Part shown: positions 34,365 through 43,561 of the stretch, piece after piece | Position numbering within the stretch: the first letter of the stretch is position 1 | Layout: every line of letters begins with the position of its first letter | NCBI GenBank assembly: GCA_963755985.1 | Contig: CAVWLO010000004.1 | Span: 62,001-126,000, forward strand | Origin: DASXMT01 sp963755985 | Lineage (GTDB): Bacteria > Actinomycetota > Acidimicrobiia > Acidimicrobiales > RAAP-2 | Length of the DNA: 64,000 bases | Direction of reading: 5' to 3' | The notes under the pieces: generated by a model | Seen by the model: only the letters and a program-made list of their open reading frames with translations | Told to the model about the DNA's origin: nothing | Database searches by the model: none | Program-made: the position numbers and the translations under genes

Positions 34365-34415
34365 GGAATCGCCCCGGAACGGCACTGGGGGCCGGGCTAC
34401 GGGCACCCCTCTACC

Positions 34416-34913
34416 ATGTCGGCCATGGCCGTGACATGCGCCTGCTGCTCGATGTCCGTCGATTGGTGGGTCCGACTGCGCTCGCACCCCGACCTGCCGA
34501 TCTGTCACGACTGCCTCCAGGGGCTGAATGGACAGCGAGACGGCCAGCTCCAACTCGTGTCGGGAACATGGCTGACCACCGGATTCGAGCCCATCTTCAA
34601 GGTGGCCAACGTGACTCGCTCAGCTGCCTGGTTCGAGAAGGCGGGCTTCGAGGTGTCGTTCCACGATGAAACATATGCCTTCGCGCACCGGGATCGGGAT
34701 CTCACAATCCATCTTGCCCAAGCTGCAGGAGACGAGCTTCCGGGTCACGGTGCCGTCTACATCCACTGTCAAGACGCCGACCGGGTGGCTGGGGAGTGGA
34801 GGGAGGTGGGGATCGAGGTGGACGGCCCGCGGGATGAGGACTACGGCAAGCGGGAGGGATCCGCCGCCGACCCCGACGGGAACGTCATCCGATTCGGCTC
34901 GCCCGTCCGCTAG
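34416..34913 (+). CDS. zinc-ribbon-like CxxC module fused to a VOC domain
   Basis: A 165-residue protein. The first 40 residues hold CACCSMSVDWW and ICHDCLQGL, that is two CxxC pairs spaced as in a small zinc ribbon. From about residue 50 the protein is a bleomycin-resistance-type VOC domain: FEPIFKVANVTRSAAWFEKAG, HDETYAFAHRDRDLTIHLAQ, HGAVYIHCQDADRVAGEWRE and AADPDGNVIRFG. The ATG at 34416 is chosen since the Cys motif starts there; 34425 is an alternative. The combination of ribbon and VOC domain is uncommon; substrate unknown. Confidence 0.8.
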   Translation: MSAMAVTCACCSMSVDWWVRLRSHPDLPICHDCLQGLNGQRDGQLQLVSGTWLTTGFEPIFKVANVTRSAAWFEKAGFEVSFHDETYAFAHRDRDLTIHLAQAAGDELPGHGAVYIHCQDADRVAGEWREVGIEVDGPRDEDYGKREGSAADPDGNVIRFGSPVR

Positions 34914-35101
34914 GCGATTCTCGGGTGGGTGGCCGTCACCGTGCCCCCCGCTGACCCGCACTTCCGAGCCTGTCGAACGGTCGCCTACTCGGTACCGATA
35001 CCGGACCCGCCCCGCTGGGGGCCACTCGCCTGAGCCGGGGCTCGTCGATACCTGCGATCAGCGCATTCATATCCCATGCGCCCGCCAGGCGACAGGACAG
35101 A

Positions 35102-36172
35102 ATGGTCGGCATGAACGGTCATCTGATCCTGGTCGACGGTTCCGAGCGCGAGGTCACCGCGGAGAACGTCAAACGCCTGCTCGATTCCTCAGCCCGCTTT
35201 TGGCTGGACCTGGCCGGCCTGGACCTGGACACCGGAGCGGTGTTGCTGCGCGACACCTTCGGGTTTCACCCCCTCGCGGTCGAAGACGCCGAGCATTTCG
35301 GGCAACGGCCCAAGCTCGACTCCTACGACGGGTTCGCGCTGCTCGTCGTCTACGGCGCCACGCCAACCGGGGAGCTGGTGGAAGTCCACTGCTTCTACAC
35401 CGAGAACTATCTGGTCACCGTCCACCACGACCCATGCCTGGACCTCGTGGCCGTCGCCGACCGATTACGACAAAAGGCCGGTCCTCACCCAGACCACGTC
35501 ATGCTGCTCTACCGGGTGGTCGACGCCCTGGTCGACGGCTACTTCCCCGTGCTGGCCGGCCTCGACGACCAGATCGACGAGCTCGAAGACGAGATCCTCC
35601 AGCGACCCACCGAGCAGCAGCTCGGTCGGTTGTTCGACCTGAAACGGTCCCTGATTGCGCTGCGGAAGGTGGTCACCCCCCAGCGGGACATGTTTGCCAC
35701 ACTGCTGAGCGGCGCAGACGTGTTGCCGGGCATGACCCCCGACGCCGAGCGCTACTTTCGTGACCTCTATGACCACCTGATTCGGATCAGCGACCTCGTC
35801 GACAGCTATCGGGATCTGACCAGCGGCGCCCTGGACACCCACCTATCCACCGTGTCCAACCGACTGAACGTGGTCATGAAACAGCTCACGATCATCGCCA
35901 CCATCTTCCTGCCGTTGAGCTTCGTGACCGGTTTCTTCGGCCAGAACTTCGCGTGGATGATCAACCGGATCACCACCCTGCCGGTCTTCCTCGCTCTGGG
36001 CATCGGCTTACAGGTGCTTACCGCAGGCGCATTGGTCGTCATGTTCCGCCGCCGCGGCTGGCTGTCTTCCGACGGTACGGTGCCACCCGCCACCCCGGCG
36101 GACCGGCCCCGGGTGGGACACGACCAACGCTGGTACCTGCTCCACCCGCCGAAAGGGACGAAGGCGCTGTAG
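35102..36172 (+). CDS. CorA family magnesium/cobalt transporter
   Basis: A 356-residue transporter. A cytosolic funnel domain (LAVEDAEHFGQRPKLDSYDG, QIDELEDEILQRPTEQQLGR) is followed by two helices (about 263-285 and 295-317). The loop after TM1 reads FVTGFFGQNFAWM, with GQN where classic CorA has GMN; this variant is seen in other actinomycete CorA-like proteins. The C-terminus after TM2 is long and basic (RPRVGHDQRWYLLHPPKG), differing from the short tail of standard CorA. ATG at 35102 or 35111 are both possible. Confidence 0.9.
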   Translation: MVGMNGHLILVDGSEREVTAENVKRLLDSSARFWLDLAGLDLDTGAVLLRDTFGFHPLAVEDAEHFGQRPKLDSYDGFALLVVYGATPTGELVEVHCFYTENYLVTVHHDPCLDLVAVADRLRQKAGPHPDHVMLLYRVVDALVDGYFPVLAGLDDQIDELEDEILQRPTEQQLGRLFDLKRSLIALRKVVTPQRDMFATLLSGADVLPGMTPDAERYFRDLYDHLIRISDLVDSYRDLTSGALDTHLSTVSNRLNVVMKQLTIIATIFLPLSFVTGFFGQNFAWMINRITTLPVFLALGIGLQVLTAGALVVMFRRRGWLSSDGTVPPATPADRPRVGHDQRWYLLHPPKGTKAL

Positions 36173-36314
36173 CGCCAGGCCCACCCAAGCCACAAGCCCC
36201 GTAACCCGGGCAGAGGGCATCGACCGGCTCCGCCAGCCCGGGCGATCGATGCGGCAACGGCGAGGAGGAGCTCGTGCGACCCCGCCGACTGGCCGGTTGG
36301 CCAGAGGTCCGGGA

Positions 36315-36710
36315 TCAGAACAGGCCGGGAGGGGAATTCTCCTCGCCCTCGTCGAACTCCAGGACCACTTCGGTCTCCTCGATGCTGAGCTCTTCGAAAA
36401 GGGCTGCTTCCTCATCATCGTCTTGTTCGTCCGGGTCCGGTACGCCAGCGTCCGGGCGCCCGATCCGCTCGAGCCGGGGGACGAGCTCCTCTACCTGCAT
36501 CCGCGTGCGCCGAAGCCGCCGGTCGAGCTCGTCCACGATCTCGGTGGCCCGCTCGAGCCTCTCCACCAGCCGATCGACGTCGATGACGCCGGCCTCGAAC
36601 TCCTCGATGATCCCGTCGAGCTCCTCACCCGCCGCCGAGTAGGTCAGTTCCGCCACTCCCACGCCGTCTGTGGCCGAGTCGTCGACCTCACCTTCATGTC
36701 CTCGTGCCAT
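36315..36710 (-). CDS. xseB: exodeoxyribonuclease VII small subunit
   Basis: A 131-residue protein. The XseB core is LTYSAAGEELDGIIEEFEAG, VDRLVERLERATEIVDELDR and RRTRMQVEELV, the paired helices that bind the large subunit. A long acidic tail (EEAALFEELSIEETEVVLEF) extends past the usual 80 residues. The start at 36710 overlaps the end of xseA by 17 bases; the frame is open further up but only as a shadow of the repeat-rich xseA tail. It works with XseA to degrade single-stranded DNA to oligonucleotides. Confidence 0.88.
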   Translation of the reverse strand: MARGHEGEVDDSATDGVGVAELTYSAAGEELDGIIEEFEAGVIDVDRLVERLERATEIVDELDRRLRRTRMQVEELVPRLERIGRPDAGVPDPDEQDDDEEAALFEELSIEETEVVLEFDEGEENSPPGLF

Positions 36711-38286
36711 CGCCACGCTCCTCGTTGTTCGGCTCGGTGCTCTCGTTGCTCGTCTCGGTGTTCTGGTTGCTCGTCGCGCTGTTCGTCGCGCTGTTCGTCG
36801 GGCTGTCCGTCGGGCCGTCCGTCGCGCTGTTCGTTTGGCTGTCCCTCGGGCCGTCCGTCTCGCTGTCCGCCGCAGAGGCTCCGGGGACATCGGCGACCAC
36901 CGAGGTCACCGCACCGTCAGCCACCTGGGTGACGAGCGCATCCCCGGACTGCACCGCAGCAACCGAGCGGACGACGGCGCCGTCGGGGCCTCGGGTCACT
37001 GAGTACCCCCGCTCCAACTGCCGCTGGTAGTCGTAGGCGGCCAGCAGGCGCCGCCACTGGGTGATCTGTCGCTCATCGGGCCCCAGCCGCCGTTCGGGAA
37101 GGGTTGAGACCAGCGCGGCCCGCCTGACCAGCGCTCGGTCCGCCTCCTCGACTGCCCGGACCGCCGATTTGGCGATCGTCTCGCCCTGACGGGACAGGTG
37201 TCGACCGTGGACGTCGATCTGGCCTTGAACCGCGCCCCGTACTGCGTGAGCCCGGTGGGTCAGACGATCGGCGTGGCGCCCCAACTGCATCCGGGCCCCA
37301 GTGGCCAGCCGCCGTCGGGCGCGACCGAGATGGTCGTCATCGCGGGTGACCACCTCGACGGCCAACCGGCCCAGCACCTCGCTCGCCTCCATGGCTGCGA
37401 CCCAGTACGACCCGGCCCGGCGAGCCAGCTCCTGGCCGCACTCGGTCGGGGTGATGAACGATCGGTTGGCCACCTCGTCGGCCACCGACTGGTCGCCGGT
37501 GTGCCCGATCCCGGTCCAGACCGGGACGGCGGAGGTGACAATTGCTCGGGCGACAACCTCGCTGTCGAAGGCAGCCAGGTCGGCCTTGGACCCTCCGCCG
37601 CGGACCACCACGATGAGATCGCAGTCGGTGTACCCGAGGGCCGAGATCGCCCTGGCCACCGTCTTGTGTGCACTGCGGCCCTGGACTTGGGTGGCCACCA
37701 CCCGCACGTCGAAGGCGAACCCGGACGCGTCGAGCTGACCCAGGAAGTCGCGATAGCCCTCGGTGCCCGGACTGGTCACCAGTCCGATCCTGAGCGCGAC
37801 CGGGGCGATGGGCAGCGACCGGTTGCGGTCCAAGAGGCCCTCATCGGTCAGTGCCTTGATGACCCGGGCGCGTTCGGCCGCCAACTTGCCCAAGAGGGCA
37901 TCGGTGTCGAACTCGGACAGGATGAAGCTGATGTCGCCCCGGGGCTTGTACAGCTGCACCTCGCCCCGGACCCGGACGACCAGACCGGCATTGAGTGTGA
38001 TACCAAGCTGGTCGAGGGTGGTACGAACCCGGGACCAGCGACTCGACCAGCACACCACCTTCAGGACGGGCGAGCCTGTGTCGTGGGCGCTGGCCGGATC
38101 GACCAGGTCGATATAGCAGTGCCCCCGTGAGCTCACGTTGAAGGAGCGCACCTCGCCCGAGACCCAGATCTGGCCCGGCAGCGCCGAGCGCAGGGCCCGA
38201 TCCACCCGGCCGTAGAGGTCGGCGATCGAGAACGAGGGTCGGTCACCGAGCCCGAGATCGGGAGTGGACGGGATGGGTGGGGTCAT
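36694..38286 (-). CDS. xseA: exodeoxyribonuclease VII large subunit
   Basis: A 530-residue nuclease subunit. The OB-fold DNA-binding domain has IWVSGEVRSFNVSSRGHCYI (about 39-58), and the catalytic domain holds GLVTSPGTEGYRDFLGQL, DLIVVVRGGGSKADLAAFDS, PVWTGIGHTGDQSVADEVAN and the C-terminal LERGYSVTRGPDG. The last 75 residues are a low-complexity tail of Ser/Thr/Asn/Asp repeats (NSATDGPTDSPTNSATNSAT), not part of the family. xseB overlaps the end. Upstream is rnpB on the opposite strand. Confidence 0.95.
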   Translation of the reverse strand: MTPPIPSTPDLGLGDRPSFSIADLYGRVDRALRSALPGQIWVSGEVRSFNVSSRGHCYIDLVDPASAHDTGSPVLKVVCWSSRWSRVRTTLDQLGITLNAGLVVRVRGEVQLYKPRGDISFILSEFDTDALLGKLAAERARVIKALTDEGLLDRNRSLPIAPVALRIGLVTSPGTEGYRDFLGQLDASGFAFDVRVVATQVQGRSAHKTVARAISALGYTDCDLIVVVRGGGSKADLAAFDSEVVARAIVTSAVPVWTGIGHTGDQSVADEVANRSFITPTECGQELARRAGSYWVAAMEASEVLGRLAVEVVTRDDDHLGRARRRLATGARMQLGRHADRLTHRAHAVRGAVQGQIDVHGRHLSRQGETIAKSAVRAVEEADRALVRRAALVSTLPERRLGPDERQITQWRRLLAAYDYQRQLERGYSVTRGPDGAVVRSVAAVQSGDALVTQVADGAVTSVVADVPGASAADSETDGPRDSQTNSATDGPTDSPTNSATNSATSNQNTETSNESTEPNNEERGDGTRT

Positions 38287-38367
38287 CGGCGCCAGATTAG
38301 GACGGGGCTCTGACCCGTGGTGACGGCCGGTCTATCCCCCGGGGACCAGGTGTGCGACCATAGAGGC

Positions 38368-38766
<399 letters not shown>

Positions 38767-38780
38767 GCCTATCCCTTGAA

Positions 38781-40310
38781 CTACAGATGCCCGACACACG
38801 TACTCCCAACGTTGCTAGTGCTGTTCGTGCCGTCTGGGCAGGTCGTGTTCGACCACTTGGCCCAACTGAAGATGGCGCCGGTGGTCATGGCCCCTTTCAG
38901 GTTGGCGTTGGTCAAGGTGGCCAAGCTCAGGTTCGCTCCGATCAGGTTCGCTCCCTGCAGATTGGCCCCGCTGAGGTTGGTCAACCACAGATTCGCCCCC
39001 AAGAAGTTGAACCCGGCCAGGTTCGCCCCTTCCAGGTTGGCAAAGGCGAGATCGCAGCCCTGGAAGTGGGTGGCACAAAAAGTCACCGTCTGGCCGAGCG
39101 GGTTCGACGTGGAGCCGAGGAAGCCCACTCCTTGGTTGTAGGTGGCGACGATCGTGTGGTTGCCCACGCTGGGATTGTGGACGTGGCACAGGGCGACGCC
39201 GGCCGACACAGGCACTGCGCTACAGCCGGCGAGCGTGCTCCCCGAATCGGTGAAGGTCACCGTGCCGCTGGACGGTGAGGGCGAGACGGTAGCCGTGTAG
39301 GTGACGTCCTGCCCTGGATTGGCTGGGTTGGGCGAAGCCGTCACTACGGTCGAGGTGGGTATCGACTTGACCACGAGGATGGGCTGGCATGAACCACTAC
39401 TGGCGCTGGCGTTGAACCCATCGCTGTCTGCGAAATAGGCGCTGCCGTAGTAGGTGCCCGGTGCCGTTGGGGTGGTCGTCCCGATGGTATAGGTCCCATT
39501 CCCCGCGTTGACGTTGTTGTCGACGCCGAGGGTGAAGGCCAGGTTGTGGCAACTGGGATCGGTGTAGGCACCGAGCGAGATCGACCCCAACGGCTCATGG
39601 GGGCTGGCCAGACCACCGCTCAGTGTCCCGTTGAAGGTAACCGGGGATCCGAATGTGGCCGGGTTGGGCGATGCTGCCAAGGTCAGCGTCGTCGGTGCTG
39701 GCTTGGTGAGCACCATCTGCCAGCTGGTCTTGAAGATCACCCCGCCGGTTTGGTCGGCCACCTGGACTGTCCCGGCATAGGTTCCCGGTTGGACGGTGTC
39801 GGGAATCGTGAATGGGACCAGGCCGGTGTTGTAGTCACCGGCCACGATAGGACAGGAGACGGCCGGGTCGGTGCTTGCGGGGGTGCCGACCGGCCACACG
39901 AAGGGCCCGGCCCATACGTTCGGGCCAGAGGCAGGAATGACCGCCGATCGGCTGTTGGCTGGCGTTCCGCAGACGGGATAGCTGAAAGAGATCGGGACGT
40001 TGTTGGGACCCTTGAAATCGACGACGACTTTCCCATTGGTGACGTCCTCTTGGAGGTTGAAGTCCCACCGGACGTAGTCGGTCTGGCCGATGACGGGCGG
40101 CCATGTCGTCGCTTCGGCGGCGTTGACGGTCATGTGCTGGATCGTATTGACCGTATAGATAATCGGGACGGTTCCTGGGTCGGGAGTGGGCGAGTAGACC
40201 GGGTTGGCTACCGACGGAGTCGAAGGCAGGATCAGCACCCCAACCGCCGTCGTCAATGCGAACCCGATTGCGGCCAGATGGCGCGCACGGAAGCGACTGA
40301 GATTCAACAT
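38781..40310 (-). CDS. secreted Ig-like and pentapeptide-repeat surface protein
   Basis: A 509-residue exported protein. The signal peptide is about residues 1-35 (HLAAIGFALTTAVGVLILP then TPSVANP). Three beta-sandwich domains follow; PTTLTLAASPNPATFGSPVT and STVVTASPNPANPGQDVTYT are bacterial Ig-like repeat starts (ASPNPA twice). The last 75 residues form a right-handed beta-helix of pentapeptide repeats: CDLAFANLEGANLAGFNFLG, GANLWLTNLSGANLQGANLI, LKGAMTTGAIF. It ends with a Cys-containing cap. Function unknown; cell-surface or matrix role is inferred. Its stop lies 15 nt past the rnpB 3' end. Confidence 0.85.
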   Translation of the reverse strand: MLNLSRFRARHLAAIGFALTTAVGVLILPSTPSVANPVYSPTPDPGTVPIIYTVNTIQHMTVNAAEATTWPPVIGQTDYVRWDFNLQEDVTNGKVVVDFKGPNNVPISFSYPVCGTPANSRSAVIPASGPNVWAGPFVWPVGTPASTDPAVSCPIVAGDYNTGLVPFTIPDTVQPGTYAGTVQVADQTGGVIFKTSWQMVLTKPAPTTLTLAASPNPATFGSPVTFNGTLSGGLASPHEPLGSISLGAYTDPSCHNLAFTLGVDNNVNAGNGTYTIGTTTPTAPGTYYGSAYFADSDGFNASASSGSCQPILVVKSIPTSTVVTASPNPANPGQDVTYTATVSPSPSSGTVTFTDSGSTLAGCSAVPVSAGVALCHVHNPSVGNHTIVATYNQGVGFLGSTSNPLGQTVTFCATHFQGCDLAFANLEGANLAGFNFLGANLWLTNLSGANLQGANLIGANLSLATLTNANLKGAMTTGAIFSWAKWSNTTCPDGTNSTSNVGSTCVGHL

Positions 40311-40489
40311 TTCCCCCCTGTGATCTTCGGGCTACCACGGACCGTAGTTGACCCGCAACAAGGAGTCCAGACTGTCGGGCATGGCTCGGAGCCCGGCAGA
40401 CCACGACTTGGACCCCGGTCGATACCCACAGGAAACGGTTGGCAGAAAGGCGGACCCTTCAGAACCAGCTCTATCGGGCGGCTCGGGAC

Positions 40490-40579
40490 ATGAGCGACGT
40501 CGAGGCCGTCAAGAATGGTGGCGTCGAGGGCCTGGTGAAGCGTGAGGTCGGTCGAGGCCCGATGCAGGGCATGTACTGA
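40490..40579 (+). CDS. very short ORF, 29 aa
   Basis: A 29-residue frame reading MSDVEAVKNGGVEGLVKREV and GRGPMQGMY. It is open upstream to about 40431 without a good start (TLQNQLYRAARD). It looks like a small basic peptide or the tail of a larger gene, but no family is recognised. Its stop lies 5 nt from the convergent CsbD stop. Confidence 0.25.
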   Translation: MSDVEAVKNGGVEGLVKREVGRGPMQGMY

Positions 40580-40583
40580 GGTG

Positions 40584-40751
40584 CTATTTCTTGCCGACGG
40601 CGCCCTTCACATTTCTACCCGCCTGCTTCAGATTGCCCTTCGCCTTTTCCCCTTTGCCTTTGGCCTCCAGTGACCGGTCGTGGGTGGCCTTTCCCGTAAC
40701 TTCCTTCGTCTTTCCTTTCACTTCCTGTGCCTTGTTCTTCGCTACACCCAT
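40584..40751 (-). CDS. CsbD family stress-response protein
   Basis: A 55-residue hydrophilic protein: KNKAQEVKGKTKEVTGKATH, then KGKGEKAKGNLKQAGRNVKG and a Lys-rich end. It is the short CsbD type, thought to be induced by general stress. GAGGAG lies eight bases before the ATG at 40751. The upstream frame continues to 40892 but has no family features. Function in the cell is not established for the family. Confidence 0.9.
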   Translation of the reverse strand: MGVAKNKAQEVKGKTKEVTGKATHDRSLEAKGKGEKAKGNLKQAGRNVKGAVGKK

Positions 40752-40996
40752 GCGGATCTCCTCGTCGTTGATAGGGGTCTCGGACCGCATCGACACTTGT
40801 AACCCACCGACGGACGCCCCAAACCGTTTCGGGCATGATCGGTTTCCCATCGCGGCGAAGCCGCCGACGCGAAGGACCAGGTGGGATGGCAACCCGTCCA
40901 GCCGATGATCTCAAACATTCAATGCGTATAGTCAATCGTGCGCTGGGTAGGTTTCAACTGCTAGCCTCGTCAGCACGACTCGGCGGGGAGATCTCG

Positions 40997-41173
40997 ATGT
41001 CATCTGAGCAGTACGAAAATGGTCTAGCCCCAGCCGCTCAGGTGCTGCCCGACGAGATGACTCGCAGGCACGATGAGATGATCCTCAGGCACTCGGAGAG
41101 TTGGGCAGTGTGGAACGCTGCGTCCTTCGCAACTGTCAGTTTCCTCATCGTCCCACCATCGACCCCTATTTGA
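40997..41173 (+). CDS. small hypothetical ORF, 58 aa
   Basis: A 58-residue frame (MSSEQYENGLAPAAQ, MTRRHDEMILRHSESWAVW) with a GGGGAG six bases before its ATG. The middle looks helical; the C-terminus is hydrophobic (FATVSFLIVPPSTPI). No family recognised. It is kept because of the ribosome-binding site and good codon use, but it may be a chance frame or a truncated gene, since the last part overlaps AT-rich repeated DNA (GCGCTCTTGCGAA-type repeats). Confidence 0.3.
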   Translation: MSSEQYENGLAPAAQVLPDEMTRRHDEMILRHSESWAVWNAASFATVSFLIVPPSTPI

Positions 41174-41269
41174 AAGCGCTCTTGCGAAATTTGAAAAGCG
41201 CTCTCTTGCGAATGAGGTCGTCGCTGGTCGGATGTATGGCCGACACGAGGCAGCCGTCCGTCGACGTCG

Positions 41270-41854
41270 CTAGGTATTGGAGCGATCCCGCTCCCTCGGT
41301 GACCAGTCGGGCGGCACAAGTTGAACTCCGCGTTTGCGCATTCGCTTCACCGCGGCGTCGCGTGACGCATCTGAGCGACAAGCAATGGCATCAACGAGAA
41401 GGTGAACCTTCAGCCCTCTTTTCATTGCACCTTTCGCAGTTGCGGTGATGCAGGCGCGAGCGTAGAGCCCGGCCAAAGTGATCCGCTGTACCCGGTTCTC
41501 TTCGAGAACCCGACAAAGTTCCGGGTTGCAAAATGCGTCACCTCTCCACTTGGCCAGATACGGGGCGTCAGCAACATCGAGCCGAGGATCCCACTTCGTA
41601 CCGGGCGATCCCGCGGTGGCCGCGTGATGGCGAAGAGCATTCCCAACCACGTCACTCGGCCTGAACTCATTGCCAATCGTGAGAATGAGATCACCGGCGA
41701 CTTGAGATCGCTTGACCGCCGCGTTGGCCGCCGCAATCACCCCGCTCACCTGGTGCCGAGCTACCGGCATCCGACCACTGTCGGATAGGAAGTCATCCTG
41801 AAAGTCGATCAGGAGCAGTGCGCCGCATGATTCGACTTCACTGGGATTGGCCAT
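41270..41854 (-). CDS. isochorismatase family cysteine hydrolase
   Basis: A 194-residue hydrolase. The catalytic triad is visible: Asp in ALLLIDFQDDF (about residue 16), Lys in YLAKWRGDAF (about 105) and Cys in LAGLYARACITATAKGAMKR (about 138). The family includes nicotinamidases and isochorismate hydrolases; the usual cis-peptide VTGV is replaced by LAGLYA, so substrate is unclear. MANPSEVESC at 41854 is taken as start; an upstream ATG adds 15 residues of a signal-like stretch (MYYFHGILVASQGGP). Confidence 0.85.
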   Translation of the reverse strand: MANPSEVESCGALLLIDFQDDFLSDSGRMPVARHQVSGVIAAANAAVKRSQVAGDLILTIGNEFRPSDVVGNALRHHAATAGSPGTKWDPRLDVADAPYLAKWRGDAFCNPELCRVLEENRVQRITLAGLYARACITATAKGAMKRGLKVHLLVDAIACRSDASRDAAVKRMRKRGVQLVPPDWSPRERDRSNT

Positions 41855-42182
41855 CGGGCCTCCTTGCGACGCGACGAGAATGCCATGGAAATAGTACATT
41901 TGGGACTCAATGGCGTGGCCAATTAGCCGACGCCAGGGCGATGACCCTGCGCCGGCGTCTGACTGGCAATCTCCAGCGTTGGTGCGGTCCTCGGTAGCCT
42001 GTGGCAGGAAGGTAGCCGAAGCTGCCCAGGACGATCAGCAAAGCGGGATCCGTGGCCGAGACCTGTACTACGAACGACACAGAACTCAACTGGCGACACA
42101 GAACTCATGTGGTCAGTGGCTGACCCACTCCGGTTCTTCAACATTTCGAAGATGGACGTTGAGCCGCACTTGGACTGCATCC

Positions 42183-42638
42183 ATGAATCGTGAATCTCGG
42201 CAACCAAACGAACGGGTCGAAAGTTCGTCCAGCCGTCGGATTGTGCCGAGAACGGCCAATCTGCCTCGCAGCAGTCGCTTTCTCTATCGACTTGAGCACT
42301 ACAGCTCACTGCCCAGCGTTGCTCTTGCCATCGTCTTGCTGCTCATTGGCCTCGTCGCCACGGGAGCGGCACTCGGCTTTCCATCTGGCTGGGTCGCCGG
42401 ATTCGAAGTGGGCACTTCTGCGGTCACCTTGATGATGGTCTTTGCCATTCAGCACACTCAGGGTCGAGAGCAACTAGCGACGCAACGCAAGTTGGACGAG
42501 CTACTGAGAGCGTTACCTGGAGCAGCCGAGGAACTCATGATGTTGGAAGAGGCGCCTCGGGAAACCATGCTCGACATCGAGGAGGGCCAACGAGAGACCC
42601 GATCTGAATCGGTGGATGGCCATACGCATGAGTCGTAG
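42183..42638 (+). CDS. low-affinity iron permease-like membrane protein
   Basis: A 151-residue protein. Two hydrophobic helices (about 46-68 and 73-93: LAIVLLLIGLVATGAALGF, FEVGTSAVTLMMVFAIQHTQ) are followed by REQLATQRKLDELLRALPGA and EELMMLEEAPRE, the conserved cytoplasmic motif of the low-affinity iron permease family (PF04120). The N-terminus is basic and polar. The ATG at 42183 is chosen; the upstream frame lacks features. The name reflects a yeast-derived family label; iron transport in bacteria is not proven. Confidence 0.8.
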   Translation: MNRESRQPNERVESSSSRRIVPRTANLPRSSRFLYRLEHYSSLPSVALAIVLLLIGLVATGAALGFPSGWVAGFEVGTSAVTLMMVFAIQHTQGREQLATQRKLDELLRALPGAAEELMMLEEAPRETMLDIEEGQRETRSESVDGHTHES

Positions 42639-43006
42639 TTTCCGCGTGAGGACGACGCGTAAGTGGCAACTGGCCTGAACCAACCGATGAGCGCCGTGCC
42701 TACGCCAGGGACCCTTCATCGGGAGAGCGTCGGAGCAGAGCCCTGTGCTCCCTGTATCCGCTCAGCCCGAGCCAACTGGTTGTGGCGAAGAGAACAAGCA
42801 GCCTCACCGCCACCGAAGGGAAAGGCCATCACGCGTCGGCCTGGGGCCTCGCCGAACCTTCCGTTCGTGGCCCTCATGGTTGTCCCGAGCGTAGTCTTCA
42901 CCGGTGGCGGTGGACCCGACCATCCACACCGTATTCGTGGCCAACAACAGCGCCGACCGCGGGCGGTGATCACACCCCTAACCAAATCGGCCTCAAGCCT
43001 CCCGGG
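42639..43006. other. 368-nt intergenic region, no supportable gene
   Basis: Between the iron-permease-like gene and the stop of the convergent acetyltransferase gene. Overlapping frames on both strands (for example 42663-43010) lack motifs. No clear hairpin or repeat. Confidence 0.45.
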
Positions 43007-43525
43007 CTAAAACGGCAATCCCTCGACGCGAAGGTCTGTCGCTGGCGGGATTGCTCCTCCGACCAGCGGCGTCCAGCACGTGATGAGCGGCATGGTGATC
43101 AATCCGCTCGGCTGATCCACCGTGACCGTCTCGTCGATTGGGAACCAACCCATCCGCTCGTAAAACCTCAATCGCTCTGGGCGGCAGAACAGCATGCCGA
43201 TTGATCCGCCCAGCTCGACCATCCTCTGCATCGCCCCCAAGACCAGCTGACGACCCGCAGCTTGTCCTCGGAAATCGCGATGAACCATCACTCCCCCGAG
43301 CCCCAGGACATCGGCGACCTGTCCGTTCGTTCCCTGCACCCGCACGGCCACCCAGCCTGCGTGACCGATGAGCCGACCTTCCTGGGATAGCCCGATATGA
43401 CCCCTCTTGTCACGCCAGACGATCCCCAAGTGGCCGGTACCGTAGGGATCCGACTCTCCATCCACGATCCGTGCGTAGTCGTCGGCACCAAAGTCTCGAA
43501 GGTCGATCAACTTCACGAACCTCAA
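43007..43525 (-). CDS. GNAT family N-acetyltransferase
   Basis: A 172-residue acetyltransferase. Motif A is VMVHRDFRGQAAGRQLVLGA (about residues 81-100) with the RGQAAG pyrophosphate loop; the late segment FCRPERLRFYERMGWFPI is motif B. The start MRFVKLIDLRDFGADDYARI is specific. Residues GRLIGHAGWVAVRVQGTNGQ form the central sheet. Substrate unknown, antibiotic- or amino-acid-directed members exist. Confidence 0.9.
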   Translation of the reverse strand: MRFVKLIDLRDFGADDYARIVDGESDPYGTGHLGIVWRDKRGHIGLSQEGRLIGHAGWVAVRVQGTNGQVADVLGLGGVMVHRDFRGQAAGRQLVLGAMQRMVELGGSIGMLFCRPERLRFYERMGWFPIDETVTVDQPSGLITMPLITCWTPLVGGAIPPATDLRVEGLPF

Positions 43526-43561
43526 TGTAACTGGTACCCGCGAATGCTTGATTCCACCCGA

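Noticed and set aside
36710..36890. Arg-Thr-Ala repeat N-terminal extension of XseB
   Set aside because: It is the off-frame reading of the low-complexity XseA tail; the ATG at 36710 gives the usual XseB start.
40835..40996. Extension of the small ORF at 40997 to 40835
   Set aside because: It overlaps the CsbD upstream region and the ribosome-binding site points to 40997.
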